A stretch of DNA of 64,000 bases from Methyloligella sp050110875 (GTDB lineage: Bacteria > Pseudomonadota > Alphaproteobacteria > Rhizobiales > Methyloligellaceae), in NCBI GenBank assembly GCA_050110875.1, contig CP188828.1, positions 2,418,001-2,482,000 of the forward strand, given 5' to 3'. Of the stretch, positions 17,182-26,122 are shown in pieces (position 1 is the first letter of the stretch; each line of letters starts with the position of its first letter). Made by a program: the position numbers and the translations under genes. The notes below the pieces were generated by a model that saw only the letters and a program-made list of their open reading frames with translations, did not search any database and was not told the origin of the DNA.

Positions 17182-18525
17182 TCAGAGGCCCGAGGCCGAG
17201 GGCGCGCTCGATCGCGGCTGTTTGTCTGAGGATCGGGCGGGATCGGTGGCGGCAAGCCGTTTCAAGGCCTCCTGCGCCTCGATCCGCGCCTTCGCGGCGG
17301 CAAGCCAGCCTTCCATCGCCTGTTTCGGTTCCGGCTTGAGGCTCTCGACCTCCCGAACCGCCTTGTCGAGATCGCCCGCAGCGAGGGCCGTGCGGGCGCG
17401 CGTGAGGACGGCTTCGGTGCTGTTGCCTTTGCCCGCCCCATCGAGCCGGCGCACGCTCACAACGGAGCTGGCGCTGGAAAGGAGCGTATCGAAGAAGCCT
17501 TCATCGGCCGGCGCGACCTCGGCTGCCAGCGCCTTATTGCCCGCCGTCTCGAATGCGGAGAGCAGCTCCGGCATGGTGGCGAGACCGCCCGCGGCATGGG
17601 CGGGCAGCGGCTTCAGCTCGGTGCCTTCCGGTGCGAGGCTGCTGAAATCGTCGAGCTCCGCCTCATAGGATCCTCCGCTTTGGACGGCCGCGCGAAGATC
17701 GGCCAGGGAAGCGGCCAAGGCCGCGGAACGGGCCTCGCTGCTGGTTTGCCGAACCGCGGAGGTGATGCCGGGCAGATCGCTCTCGAGCTTGGCAACCCGC
17801 TCTTTCAAGGTTTCGATATCCGCCGCGTCGACGGCATTGCCGGCATTTTCGCGCGCCTGGGTCTGAGAAAGGCTCGCCAGCTCGCTCTTCAGGGTATCGA
17901 TCTCTTGCCGGAGCGCGGCATCGGCGCTGTCTGTGCCCGTCTCGGCCAACCGCTTGTCGATCTTGTTCTCCAAACGCCGCTCGGCCTCTTCGACCTGCCG
18001 GCTGATGGCGGCGGCATCGGTGACGGAACCGCCATTCGCCGCCTGGTCGGCCATGTCGTCGATGGTCGTTTCCAGCTTGGCGACACGGTCCTGCACGCCC
18101 GCGAGATCCTGCTTCGAGACTTGGGGCGCCGGGGGCTGCTTGGTCTCCAGCGCCGCGAGGCGGGCCTCGAGCTCCGGCGCGGTTCTGGTGACCATGGAGG
18201 GATAGAAGCTGACGGCGAGAAACAGAGCGGCGACGCCGACGATACCGCCGATCACCCCGGCCATGAGATGACTGAAGAAACTGCCGGAGCGCGCTGGCGG
18301 TGGGGATTCAGCCTCCGAGATCGTCTCGTCCACGCTCTCTTCTCCGGATGCGTCCGCACTTTCAAGGGATGCCGTGTCGGCCTCCGCCTCTTCCGAGGCT
18401 GCCGCACCGCTCGCCGCTGCGGCATCGGATTCGGACGTCACCTCTTCCGCCGTTCCTTCGATGGTCCGGGACGGCCGCTTATCGGCATCCCCATCATTAT
18501 TCTTGTCGCCAAAAGGACCGGCCAT
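17182..18525 (-). CDS. Alphaproteobacterial mitofilin/Mic60-like protein (COG4223)
   Basis: The 447-residue protein has an acidic, low-complexity N-terminal cytoplasmic part (about 1-80), one transmembrane helix (about 85-110, FSHLMAGVIGGIVGVAALFL) and a long periplasmic coiled coil (about 120-290, with many LE/AKLE heptads). It ends in a C-terminal mitofilin-like domain (about 320-430). This architecture and its place between hemD and hemY are hallmarks of the bacterial homologue of Mic60, which shapes membrane invaginations and contacts the outer membrane. The stop lies 19 bp before hemY, so the genes are coupled. Assignment rests on architecture and context, since the family is weakly conserved in sequence. 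Confidence 0.82.
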   Translation of the reverse strand: MAGPFGDKNNDGDADKRPSRTIEGTAEEVTSESDAAAASGAAASEEAEADTASLESADASGEESVDETISEAESPPPARSGSFFSHLMAGVIGGIVGVAALFLAVSFYPSMVTRTAPELEARLAALETKQPPAPQVSKQDLAGVQDRVAKLETTIDDMADQAANGGSVTDAAAISRQVEEAERRLENKIDKRLAETGTDSADAALRQEIDTLKSELASLSQTQARENAGNAVDAADIETLKERVAKLESDLPGITSAVRQTSSEARSAALAASLADLRAAVQSGGSYEAELDDFSSLAPEGTELKPLPAHAAGGLATMPELLSAFETAGNKALAAEVAPADEGFFDTLLSSASSVVSVRRLDGAGKGNSTEAVLTRARTALAAGDLDKAVREVESLKPEPKQAMEGWLAAAKARIEAQEALKRLAATDPARSSDKQPRSSAPSASGL

Positions 18526-18570
18526 GCTCCCCTACCCGCTTCTCTTTCGCGCTCTATCGAAAACCATTCC

Positions 18571-19287
18571 TCAAGAGGATGACGTTTCAGCCGCGATGAG
18601 CGCAAGGAGTTCTTCCTGGCTCGGTTTGGCTGCCACACGTAGCTTCAATCCAAAACCTTCCACATTGGTTGCGACGGCGGGCGAAAGGCAAAAACAATAA
18701 AGCGACGCGAGCGCCAATGCATTGTTCCGGTTCAATCGGGCGAAGATCTGAGCGGTCCTCGGCGACATCAGGATGACCCCATCGAGGGTCCGGTGAGCGA
18801 GTGCCTCGCTAGCCTCCGCTGAGAGCGCTCTAGCAGGCACGGAGCGATAAAGGACCGGCGCTTCGACATCGAAGCCGAACCGTTCGAGCGCGAGCTTCAG
18901 ATCGAAGGCGAGAGTCTCGCCGGCGAGATGGATGAGGGGCCCGCCCGCCGGATCGATCTTTTCCGCGATCAGCTTCGCCAGACCTTCGCCGGTGCCCGGA
19001 CCCTCCAAGATCTCCTCGAATCCCATCTCGCGGGCGAGAGAGGCCGTGCCCGATCCGACGGCGAGCAGTGGCAGCCGGAGCGCGGCGTCTCGTTGAGAGA
19101 GCCGCTCGAGGGCACGCAAGCCGTTGCGGCTGGTGGCGACCAAGGCTTGTGCCCGATAAAGATCGAGGGGCGGCCGCAGATACTCGATCCGAAGCAGGGG
19201 CGAGAGGATAGGCTCGTGACCGCGCTTCCTCAGAAGCGCCGCCAGAGCTTCGGCATCGGGTTCGGGTCTGGTGACCAGAAGGCGCAT
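18571..19287 (-). CDS. hemD: Uroporphyrinogen-III synthase
   Basis: HemD cyclises hydroxymethylbilane with inversion of ring D to give uroporphyrinogen III. The 238-residue protein begins MRLLVTRPEPDAEALAALL, the usual HemD opening, and shows VATSRNGLRAL, AVGSGTASLARE and SPRTAQIF in the order expected for its two Rossmann-like domains. Sequence conservation in this family is low, so gene order adds weight: its ATG overlaps the stop of hemC (TGATG arrangement at 19287), implying translational coupling. Confidence 0.9.
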   Translation of the reverse strand: MRLLVTRPEPDAEALAALLRKRGHEPILSPLLRIEYLRPPLDLYRAQALVATSRNGLRALERLSQRDAALRLPLLAVGSGTASLAREMGFEEILEGPGTGEGLAKLIAEKIDPAGGPLIHLAGETLAFDLKLALERFGFDVEAPVLYRSVPARALSAEASEALAHRTLDGVILMSPRTAQIFARLNRNNALALASLYCFCLSPAVATNVEGFGLKLRVAAKPSQEELLALIAAETSSS

Positions 19288-20210
19288 CAGGCGATATCCA
19301 CCAGGAAATCCGGTCCTGCCCTTTCAAGAAGCTCCGCGGCGGCATCGGTGCCGAGATCCGCGGCACGGGCGTGCTCGCCTTCGCGGGAAGTCTCGAACCA
19401 TTCGCTGCCGTCGGGCTTCAGAATCATGCCGCGGAAGATCAGCCGGTCGTCATGGAGCTCGGCGAGACCGGCGATGGGCGTCCGGCAGGACCCGTCGAGC
19501 CTGGCGAGGAAGGCACGTTCGCACGTTATGGCGATTTCGGTCGGACGGTGATGGAGCGGCTTCAGCCATTCGACCACCTCTTCGTCGTCGCTGCGGCAGG
19601 CGACACCGAGCGCCCCCTGCCCTACGGCGGGCAACATCTCTTCCGGTGCGATGACGGAGGCCGCGTGCTGAGTCAGCTGCAGGCGCTTCAAGCCCGCATA
19701 GGCGAGAAGCGTCGCATCGGCCTTGCCCTCCTCCAGCTTCCGAAGCCTGGTCTGCACGTTGCCGCGGAAGGTCGCGACCTCGAGATCGGGGCGAAGGCGT
19801 TTCACCTGAGCCTGGCGGCGAAGGCTCGCCGTGCCGACCAGCGCGCCTTCGGGCAGATCGCGCAAGGTTGCGGCCTTGTGGCTGATGAAGGCATCGCGAA
19901 CGTCGCCGCGCTCGGGGATAGCGGCGATGATCGTGCCGGCGGGCAACTCGGTTGGCAGGTCCTTCATGGAATGGACTGCAAGATCGATACTGCCCGACAG
20001 CAATGCCTCGTCGATTTCCTTGGTGAACAACCCCTTGCCGCCGAACTCGCGTAAGGGACGATCCTTGATGCGGTCGCCGGCGGTGGAGAATACGTCGATT
20101 TCGATTTTGCCGGGGAACCCGCCTGTTTCGAGCAGGCTGCGCACATGCTCGGCCTGCCAGAGAGCAAGCGGGCTGCCGCGGGTCCCGATGTGAAGCGTGC
20201 GTTTGGTCAT
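19287..20210 (-). CDS. hemC: Hydroxymethylbilane synthase (porphobilinogen deaminase)
   Basis: HemC joins four porphobilinogens into hydroxymethylbilane on a dipyrromethane cofactor. The 307-residue protein has the expected RGSPLALWQAEHV, the SMKDLPTELP and KGLFTKEIDEALL active-site stretches, and the cofactor cysteine in LDGSCRTPIAG. Its length is normal for the family. The gene is divergent from tsaD with 41 bp between the start codons, so the two promoters must overlap. Confidence 0.96.
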   Translation of the reverse strand: MTKRTLHIGTRGSPLALWQAEHVRSLLETGGFPGKIEIDVFSTAGDRIKDRPLREFGGKGLFTKEIDEALLSGSIDLAVHSMKDLPTELPAGTIIAAIPERGDVRDAFISHKAATLRDLPEGALVGTASLRRQAQVKRLRPDLEVATFRGNVQTRLRKLEEGKADATLLAYAGLKRLQLTQHAASVIAPEEMLPAVGQGALGVACRSDDEEVVEWLKPLHHRPTEIAITCERAFLARLDGSCRTPIAGLAELHDDRLIFRGMILKPDGSEWFETSREGEHARAADLGTDAAAELLERAGPDFLVDIA

Positions 20211-20251
20211 TAGTTCTTCAACCGAAACGCAGCAGCGGTGTAAAGAGCCCT

Positions 20252-21340
20252 ATGACGAAAAGCGCGAACCAGTTGACGGTGCTCGGCATCGAAACGAGCT
20301 GCGACGAGACGGCGGCAGCGATCGTGCGCCGGCAGGATGACGGGCGCGGCACGATCCTCTCCAATGTGGTGCGCAGCCAACTCGACCTCCACCGCCGCTA
20401 TGGCGGGGTGGTGCCGGAGATCGCCGCACGGGCTCATGTGGAGCTGCTGGATGCAGCCATCCTGCAGAGCCTCGAGGATGCCGGGCTGAGCCTGGACGAT
20501 ATCGATGCGGTGGCGGCAACGGCCGGGCCCGGGCTGATCGGCGGGCTGATCGTCGGCGTGGTGACGGGCAAGGCGATCGCGTTGTCGCGCGGGCTCCCCT
20601 TCATCGCGGTCAACCATCTGGAGGCCCATGCGCTGACCGCGCGGCTGACCGACGGGATCGATTTTCCTTATTTGTTGCTGCTGGTCTCCGGCGGTCATAC
20701 CCAACTTTTGGCGGTCGAGGGTGTCGGCCAGTACCGCCGGCTCGGCACCACCTTGGACGATGCGCTGGGCGAGGCCTTCGACAAGACGGCCAAGCTGCTG
20801 GGCCTGCCTTATCCCGGCGGGCCGGAGGTGGAAAAGCTCGCCGCGAGGGGGAAGGCGAATATCCCGCTGCCGCGGCCGATGCTGGGACGGGCGGAACCCC
20901 ATTTCTCTCTGGCCGGGCTGAAAACCGCGGTTCGCCATGCCGCGTTGGAGCGAGCGCCACTTTCGGAGCAGACGGTCGCCGATCTCTGCGCGAGCTTCCA
21001 GGAGGCCGTGGCCGAGATCGTCGCGGACCGGACGGCGCGGGGCATGGCGCTCTATCTGGAGCGACTGGGCGCGAATGCGCCACGCCAGCTCGTGGTGGCG
21101 GGCGGGGTGGCGGCCAATCAGCGGCTGCGGGAGGCATTGGACGGGCTCTGCGCGCGGGAAGGATTCTCTCTCCACGCCCCGCCGGTTTCTCTCTGCTCGG
21201 ACAACGGGGCAATGATCGCATGGGCCGGGGCGGAACATCTCGCGCTCGGGGATACCGACGACATGCACGCCGAGGCCCGCGCCCGCTGGCCGCTCGATCC
21301 AGATGCGCCACCGGCGATCGGGGCCGGGGTGAAAGCCTAG
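20252..21340 (+). CDS. tsaD: tRNA N6-threonylcarbamoyladenosine transferase TsaD
   Basis: TsaD (YgjD/Gcp) transfers the threonylcarbamoyl group to A37 of ANN-decoding tRNAs with TsaB and TsaE. The 362-residue protein opens with the ASKHA-fold LGIETSCDETAAAIV, carries the metal-binding HLEAH motif at 122-126, then SGGHTQL, and late GGVAANQRLRE and SDNGAMIAWAG. All family signatures are intact. A short hairpin (21341-21355) directly follows the stop; no T-tract follows it. It faces hemC and precedes gpsA. Confidence 0.97.
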   Translation: MTKSANQLTVLGIETSCDETAAAIVRRQDDGRGTILSNVVRSQLDLHRRYGGVVPEIAARAHVELLDAAILQSLEDAGLSLDDIDAVAATAGPGLIGGLIVGVVTGKAIALSRGLPFIAVNHLEAHALTARLTDGIDFPYLLLLVSGGHTQLLAVEGVGQYRRLGTTLDDALGEAFDKTAKLLGLPYPGGPEVEKLAARGKANIPLPRPMLGRAEPHFSLAGLKTAVRHAALERAPLSEQTVADLCASFQEAVAEIVADRTARGMALYLERLGANAPRQLVVAGGVAANQRLREALDGLCAREGFSLHAPPVSLCSDNGAMIAWAGAEHLALGDTDDMHAEARARWPLDPDAPPAIGAGVKA

Positions 21341-21466
21341 GCGACCTCTGGTCGCGGGCTGGCGCGGGGGCTACACTCCGAGGCAATAAACACGCTTCCA
21401 AGCCACACGCGGCACGCTCTCTCCGGAAGCGAATTCAATGGGATGCGCCGAAGCAAGGAGCAGGGG

Positions 21467-22462
21467 ATGAGCCTTCAGTCAGCCGGCATCGTTGGCGCGG
21501 GCGCTTGGGGTTGCGCGCTCGCCCAGACCGCGCGGCGCGCCGGGCGCGACGTGACGCTGTGGGGCTATGAACCTGCGGTCGTCGACGAGATCAACGAAAG
21601 CCATCTGAACAGCACCTATCTGCCGGGCGTGGAGCTCGACGCGGGCATTCGCGCGACGGCCAGTCTGAAGGAGGTGGCGGCCTGCGATCTGGTTCTGCTG
21701 GTGACGCCGGCCCAGCATGTGCGCTCCATCGCCGGCGAGCTCGCCTTTCATCTTCGGCCCGAGCAAACCCTGATCATCTGCGCCAAGGGGATCGAGCAGC
21801 AGACGGGCAAGCTGCTCTCCGAGGTGGTGGGCGAGGTCGCGCCCGGCGCCGAGATCGGTGCGCTGTCGGGCCCCGGCTTCGCCGAGGAGATCGCCAAGGG
21901 TCTGCCCTCGGCGGTGACCCTGGCCCTGGGCACGGCCGAGAAGGCCGCCGAGCTTGCCGGCCTGCTCAGCCATCAATCGTTTCGCTGCTATGCCAGCACC
22001 GACGTGATCGGCGCCCAGGTCGGCGGCGCGGGGAAGAACGTGCTGGCGATTGCGGCCGGCATCGTGCAGGGCAAGGGGCTCGGCGCCTCAGCCCATGCGG
22101 CGCTGGTGACCCGGGGCTTTGCGGAGCTGACGCGTCTCGGCATCGCGCTGGGCGCCAAACGGGAGACCATGGCCGGTCTTTCGGGGCTCGGCGATCTGAT
22201 CCTGACCTGCGGAAGCGCCACCTCGCGCAATATGTCGCTCGGCATCGCGCTTGGAGAAGGCCGGACGCTGGGCGATGTTCTGAAGAGCCGGAGCTCGGTG
22301 ACCGAGGGTGTGTTCACCGCCGGCGCGGTGGTGGAGATCGCCGCCGCCAAGGGGATCGACATGCCGATCTGCCATTCGGTCCATGCGGTGATCGCCGGCA
22401 TGCAGACGGTGGACGAAGCGATCGAGAGCCTGCTTTCGCGGCCGCTCCGGTCGGAAGGATAG
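21467..22462 (+). CDS. gpsA: Glycerol-3-phosphate dehydrogenase [NAD(P)+]
   Basis: GpsA reduces dihydroxyacetone phosphate to sn-glycerol 3-phosphate for phospholipid synthesis. The 331-residue protein starts with the dinucleotide motif VGAGAWGCALAQ, then has CAKGIEQ, GALSGPGFAEEI, the catalytic-lysine region VGGAGKNVLAIAAGI and GLSGLGDLILTC. ATG 21467 has AAGGAG six bases upstream; an ATG at 21443 is less likely. It is the second gene of the tsaD-gpsA-YciI-EVE group that is common in rhizobia. Confidence 0.96.
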   Translation: MSLQSAGIVGAGAWGCALAQTARRAGRDVTLWGYEPAVVDEINESHLNSTYLPGVELDAGIRATASLKEVAACDLVLLVTPAQHVRSIAGELAFHLRPEQTLIICAKGIEQQTGKLLSEVVGEVAPGAEIGALSGPGFAEEIAKGLPSAVTLALGTAEKAAELAGLLSHQSFRCYASTDVIGAQVGGAGKNVLAIAAGIVQGKGLGASAHAALVTRGFAELTRLGIALGAKRETMAGLSGLGDLILTCGSATSRNMSLGIALGEGRTLGDVLKSRSSVTEGVFTAGAVVEIAAAKGIDMPICHSVHAVIAGMQTVDEAIESLLSRPLRSEG

Positions 22463-22485
22463 ATTCGAGGAGGGAAAAGACCGCC

Positions 22486-22776
22486 ATGCTCTACGCAGTG
22501 ATCTGCACCGACAAGCCGGGGAGCCTGCCGCTCCGCAAGGAGAAGCGGCCCGAGCATCTGGAACATCTCAACAGCCTGGGCGATCAGCTCGTTTTCGCAG
22601 GCCCGTTCACGGAGGCGGACGGCGTCACCATGAACGGCAGCCTGGTGGTGATCGAGGCGGAGACCCTGGAGGATGCGCGTGCGCTGGCGGAGAAGGATCC
22701 GTTCTTCATCCATGGCGTTTTCGAGACCATCGACATCCGTCCCTGGAAATGGTCGATCAAGAACCCGAAGGGCTGA
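22486..22776 (+). CDS. YciI-family protein
   Basis: A 96-residue protein of the YciI-like dimeric alpha-beta barrel family. It begins MLYAVICTDKPGSL, carries the conserved His in RPEHLEHL, AGPF, and the DPFFIHGVF element with the Asp-Pro typical of the family. A strong GAGGAGGG precedes the ATG. YciI proteins are small putative enzymes related to muconolactone isomerase; their substrates are unknown. It ends five bases before the EVE gene start. Confidence 0.88.
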   Translation: MLYAVICTDKPGSLPLRKEKRPEHLEHLNSLGDQLVFAGPFTEADGVTMNGSLVVIEAETLEDARALAEKDPFFIHGVFETIDIRPWKWSIKNPKG

Positions 22777-22781
22777 CCGAC

Positions 22782-23213
22782 ATGGCGTATTGGCTTTACA
22801 AATCCGAGCCCAGCGACTGGTCCTGGGAGGAGCAGAAGGAGAAAGGCGCAAAAGGCGAGGAATGGTCGCGCGTCCGCAATTATCAGGCGCGGAATTATAT
22901 GCGCCAGATGAGAATAGGCGATCTCGGCTTCTTCTACCATTCGGTGAAGGAGAAGCGGATCGTCGGCATCGTGAAGGTCTGCGCGGAAGCGCATCCCGAT
23001 TCCGAGGACGATACCGGGACGTGGGAATGCGTGGATGTGGAGGCGGTGTGCGACATGCCCGAACCGGTCCATCTCGATCAGATCAAGGCGGAGCCGAAAC
23101 TCAAGGAGATGGTGCTGGTGAACAATTCTAGGCTTTCCGTTCAGCCCGTTTCGGCTCAAGAATGGGATATCGTCTGCCGGATGGGCGGCCTGAAGAAGCC
23201 ACCCAAGGCATAA
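22782..23213 (+). CDS. EVE domain protein
   Basis: The 143-residue protein is a complete EVE (PUA-like) domain: MAYWLYKSEPSDWSWEEQ, then VRNYQARNYMRQMRIGDLGFFYHS with the typical GD-x-FFYHS pocket, and a C-terminal LVNNSRLSVQPVS. EVE domains bind modified bases, related to YTH and to readers of modified cytosine. In standalone housekeeping copies beside gpsA the target is unknown. The start is MAYWLYKSEP, five bases after the YciI stop. Confidence 0.92.
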   Translation: MAYWLYKSEPSDWSWEEQKEKGAKGEEWSRVRNYQARNYMRQMRIGDLGFFYHSVKEKRIVGIVKVCAEAHPDSEDDTGTWECVDVEAVCDMPEPVHLDQIKAEPKLKEMVLVNNSRLSVQPVSAQEWDIVCRMGGLKKPPKA

Positions 23214-23248
23214 GCCCGGAACAGGGCAGGAGACGAGGGAAGGAAACG

Positions 23249-23638
23249 ATGTCTGTGAATATTCTCGCTGTCGTGGTCGCCGCCGTGGCCGGCTTTTTGA
23301 TCGGCTGGGGCTGGTATGCCCTGTTCGGCAAAATCTGGATGCGCGGCCTGGGCGATCCGGACATGAAACCGCGGCCGCTCCCCTTCATCTTCGCCGCCAT
23401 CGCCAATCTGCTCATGGCGGTGATCTTTTCCGGCGTGCTGTTCCATACCGGCATGTGGACGATCCGAGGCGGGGTGATCAGCGCGGCCCTTCTCTGGGCC
23501 GGCTTCGTGCTGACGACGGTGACCGTCAATCAGAGCTTCCAGGGCCGGCCGGCTTCGGTGATCGCCATCGATGCGGGACATTGGCTCGTGGCGATGGCCG
23601 CGATCGGCGCTATTCTGGGCGCGTTCGGCCCGGCTTGA
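23249..23638 (+). CDS. DUF1761 membrane protein
   Basis: A 129-residue protein with four transmembrane helices: VAGFLIGWGWYALFGKIWM opens the family pattern, with helices near residues 5-27, 48-70, 75-95 and 105-127. GW-WY-LFGK-W is a DUF1761 hallmark. The start at 23249 follows GGGAAGGA. It probably ends the tsaD-gpsA transcription group or precedes acs. Function unknown, inner-membrane location inferred. Confidence 0.85.
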   Translation: MSVNILAVVVAAVAGFLIGWGWYALFGKIWMRGLGDPDMKPRPLPFIFAAIANLLMAVIFSGVLFHTGMWTIRGGVISAALLWAGFVLTTVTVNQSFQGRPASVIAIDAGHWLVAMAAIGAILGAFGPA

Positions 23639-23726
23639 GGCGAGGAGACGAAATACAAGAGTGGTGGCAGCGGCCGGATAAAAGGCTGCGCCGGGTTTGC
23701 GTAAGGTGGCTTTAGGGAGGCGCCCG

Positions 23727-25685
23727 ATGACGACAGAAAACAAGATCTACACCGTTCCGGAAGAGACGAAGAAGCGCGCCTTCATCGACAAGCATGCCTA
23801 TCGGTCGATGTACGAGGAGAGCGTCCGGGATCCGGAAGGATTCTGGGGCGAGCACGGCAAGCGGCTGCACTGGATCGAGCCCTATTCCAAGGTCAAGAAC
23901 ACCAGCTACGATTATCCGAACGTCTCGATCCGCTGGTTCGAGGACGGGGTTCTCAACGTCTCGCAGAATTGCATCGACCGGCATCTGGAGGCCCGCGGCG
24001 ACCAGACGGCGATCATCTGGGAGCCGGACGATCCCGAGACCCCGGCAAAGCACATCACCTATCGGGAATTGCACGAGGAGGTCTGCCGCTTCGCCAACGT
24101 GCTGTTGGCGCACGGCGTCAAGAAGGGCGACACGGTCACCATCTACCTGCCGATGATCCCCGAAGCGGCCTATGCGATGCTGGCTTGCGCGCGCATTGGG
24201 GCCGTCCACTCGGTCGTTTTCGCCGGGTTTTCCGCCGAGAGTTTGGCGGGCCGCATTCAGGATTGCGGCTCCAAGGTCGTGATCACCGCCGACGAGGGCC
24301 TGCGCGGCGGCAAGACGGTGCCGCTGAAGAAGAATGTCGACACGGCGCTCAACCACGCGCCGGTGGTCGAGAAGGTGATCGTGGTCCGTCATACGGGCGG
24401 GCTGGATCCGGAGATGGCGAGCAATCCGGGCGTCGATATCGACTATTCCCGCGCCAAGGAGGCGGTCTCCGCCGACTGTCCGCCGGAGGCGATGAACGCG
24501 GAGGATCCGCTGTTCATCCTCTACACCTCAGGCTCGACGGGGAAGCCCAAGGGCGTGCTGCACACGACGGGCGGCTATCTCGTCTATGCCTCGATCACCC
24601 ATCAATACGTGTTCGACTATCACGACGGCGATGTCTTCTGGTGCACGGCCGATGTGGGCTGGGTCACGGGCCACAGCTATATCGTCTACGGGCCGCTGGC
24701 CAATGGGGCGATCACGCTGATGTTCGAAGGGGTGCCGAGCTATCCGGACGCCTCGCGCTTCTGGCAGGTCGTCGACAAGCACAAGGTCAATATCTTCTAC
24801 ACCGCGCCGACGGCGATCCGGGCCCTGATGGGGGCTGGAAACGGTTTCGTCGAAGGTACGTCCCGGCAGTCGCTCCGGCTGCTCGGATCGGTGGGCGAGC
24901 CGATCAATCCGGAAGCCTGGGAATGGTATTACGAGGTGGTGGGCGAGGAGCGCTGCCCGATCGTCGACACTTGGTGGCAGACGGAGACGGGCGGAATCCT
25001 CATTTCACCGCTGCCGGGCGCGACGGATCTGAAGGCGGGTTCGGCCACCCTGCCCTTCTTCGGCATTCAGCCGGCTCTGATGGACGCGGACGGAAAAATC
25101 CTGGATGGACCGGCGACCGGCAATCTGGTGATCCTCGATTCCTGGCCCGGCCAGATGCGCACGGTCTATGGCGACCACGAGCGCTTCGTGGAGACCTATT
25201 TCTCCGCCTATAAAGGAAAATACTTCACGGGCGACGGGTGCCGTCGGGACGGCGACGGCTATTACTGGATCACCGGCCGGGTGGACGACGTGATCAACGT
25301 CTCGGGCCACCGCATGGGCACGGCGGAGGTGGAATCCGCGCTGGTCGCCCATCCGAAGGTGTCCGAGGCGGCCGTCGTCGGTTATCCCCACGACATCAAG
25401 GGTCAGGGCATCTATTGCTATGTCACCTTGATGGAGGGCGAGAACGGCACCGACGAGCTGCGGGTGGAGCTTCGCCAGTGGGTGCGGGCGGAAATCGGCC
25501 CGATCGCCTCGCCGGACAAGATTCAGTTCGCGCCAGGCCTGCCCAAGACCCGGTCGGGCAAAATCATGCGGCGGATCCTACGCAAGATCGCCGAGGACGA
25601 TTTCTCCAATCTCGGAGATACCTCGACCCTGGCCGATCCGGCCGTGGTGGACGATCTGGTGGACAATCGGCAGCACAAGGCTTAG
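23727..25685 (+). CDS. acs: Acetyl-coenzyme A synthetase
   Basis: Acs converts acetate, ATP and CoA to acetyl-CoA through acetyl-AMP. The 652-residue protein has the full ANL architecture. An N-terminal acs block is followed by the P-loop YTSGSTGKPKGV (about 262-273), then TWWQTETGG. The hinge region is TGDGCRRDGDGYYWITGR, and the C-terminal PKTRSGKIMRR holds the catalytic lysine that is regulated by acetylation. AGGGAGG stands seven bases before ATG 23727. Length and motifs are canonical. The gene converges with the Tat-signal small-subunit gene. Confidence 0.97.
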   Translation: MTTENKIYTVPEETKKRAFIDKHAYRSMYEESVRDPEGFWGEHGKRLHWIEPYSKVKNTSYDYPNVSIRWFEDGVLNVSQNCIDRHLEARGDQTAIIWEPDDPETPAKHITYRELHEEVCRFANVLLAHGVKKGDTVTIYLPMIPEAAYAMLACARIGAVHSVVFAGFSAESLAGRIQDCGSKVVITADEGLRGGKTVPLKKNVDTALNHAPVVEKVIVVRHTGGLDPEMASNPGVDIDYSRAKEAVSADCPPEAMNAEDPLFILYTSGSTGKPKGVLHTTGGYLVYASITHQYVFDYHDGDVFWCTADVGWVTGHSYIVYGPLANGAITLMFEGVPSYPDASRFWQVVDKHKVNIFYTAPTAIRALMGAGNGFVEGTSRQSLRLLGSVGEPINPEAWEWYYEVVGEERCPIVDTWWQTETGGILISPLPGATDLKAGSATLPFFGIQPALMDADGKILDGPATGNLVILDSWPGQMRTVYGDHERFVETYFSAYKGKYFTGDGCRRDGDGYYWITGRVDDVINVSGHRMGTAEVESALVAHPKVSEAAVVGYPHDIKGQGIYCYVTLMEGENGTDELRVELRQWVRAEIGPIASPDKIQFAPGLPKTRSGKIMRRILRKIAEDDFSNLGDTSTLADPAVVDDLVDNRQHKA

Positions 25686-25695
25686 CGGACCGCGC

Positions 25696-26103
25696 TCAAG
25701 CGTATTTCGCCGCAGCTCCGCAGAGACGGATCTCCGTCTCGGAAAGCACCCAGCCGTCGACGGTTCTCGCCGCGCCGGCGGCAAAATCCGCCGCGCATTG
25801 CGCCTGCAAGGCCTTGCGGCGGCTGTCGGGACAGGTCATCCGTGCGGCCTCGACGAGACGCGGGCGCTGGCTGAGGAAGTCGTTCAGGGCGGCATCCTCG
25901 ACAAGGTCCGGATAGAGGGCGAGCACACGCTGACCAACGGTTCGGGCTGCGTTTCGCAAGGTCTCGTCATCCAAAGAAGCGAAGAAGTCCGGCGTGTTCC
26001 GTGACACGCCGCGACAGGCGAGGATGGCACCGCCATAGCTTGCCACGCCCAACGTTGCGATGCCGGCAAGGCCGAGAAACACACGCCGCGTCATTTTGGA
26101 CAT
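25696..26103 (-). CDS. Tat-exported small subunit paired with GMC oxidoreductase
   Basis: A 135-residue protein with a twin-arginine signal: TRRVFLGLAG then a hydrophobic stretch to about residue 28. The rest is helical with paired cysteines (LACRG, MTCPD, AQCAAD, LCGAA). Small proteins with a Tat signal accompany GMC-type sorbitol, fructose and gluconate dehydrogenases and carry the large subunit through the Tat pore. The position 19 bp after the GMC gene supports that role. AAGGAGA precedes ATG 26103. No cytochrome c partner follows, so the electron acceptor is not apparent. Confidence 0.7.
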   Translation of the reverse strand: MSKMTRRVFLGLAGIATLGVASYGGAILACRGVSRNTPDFFASLDDETLRNAARTVGQRVLALYPDLVEDAALNDFLSQRPRLVEAARMTCPDSRRKALQAQCAADFAAGAARTVDGWVLSETEIRLCGAAAKYA

Positions 26104-26122
26104 AACGTCTCTCCTTTGCCGC

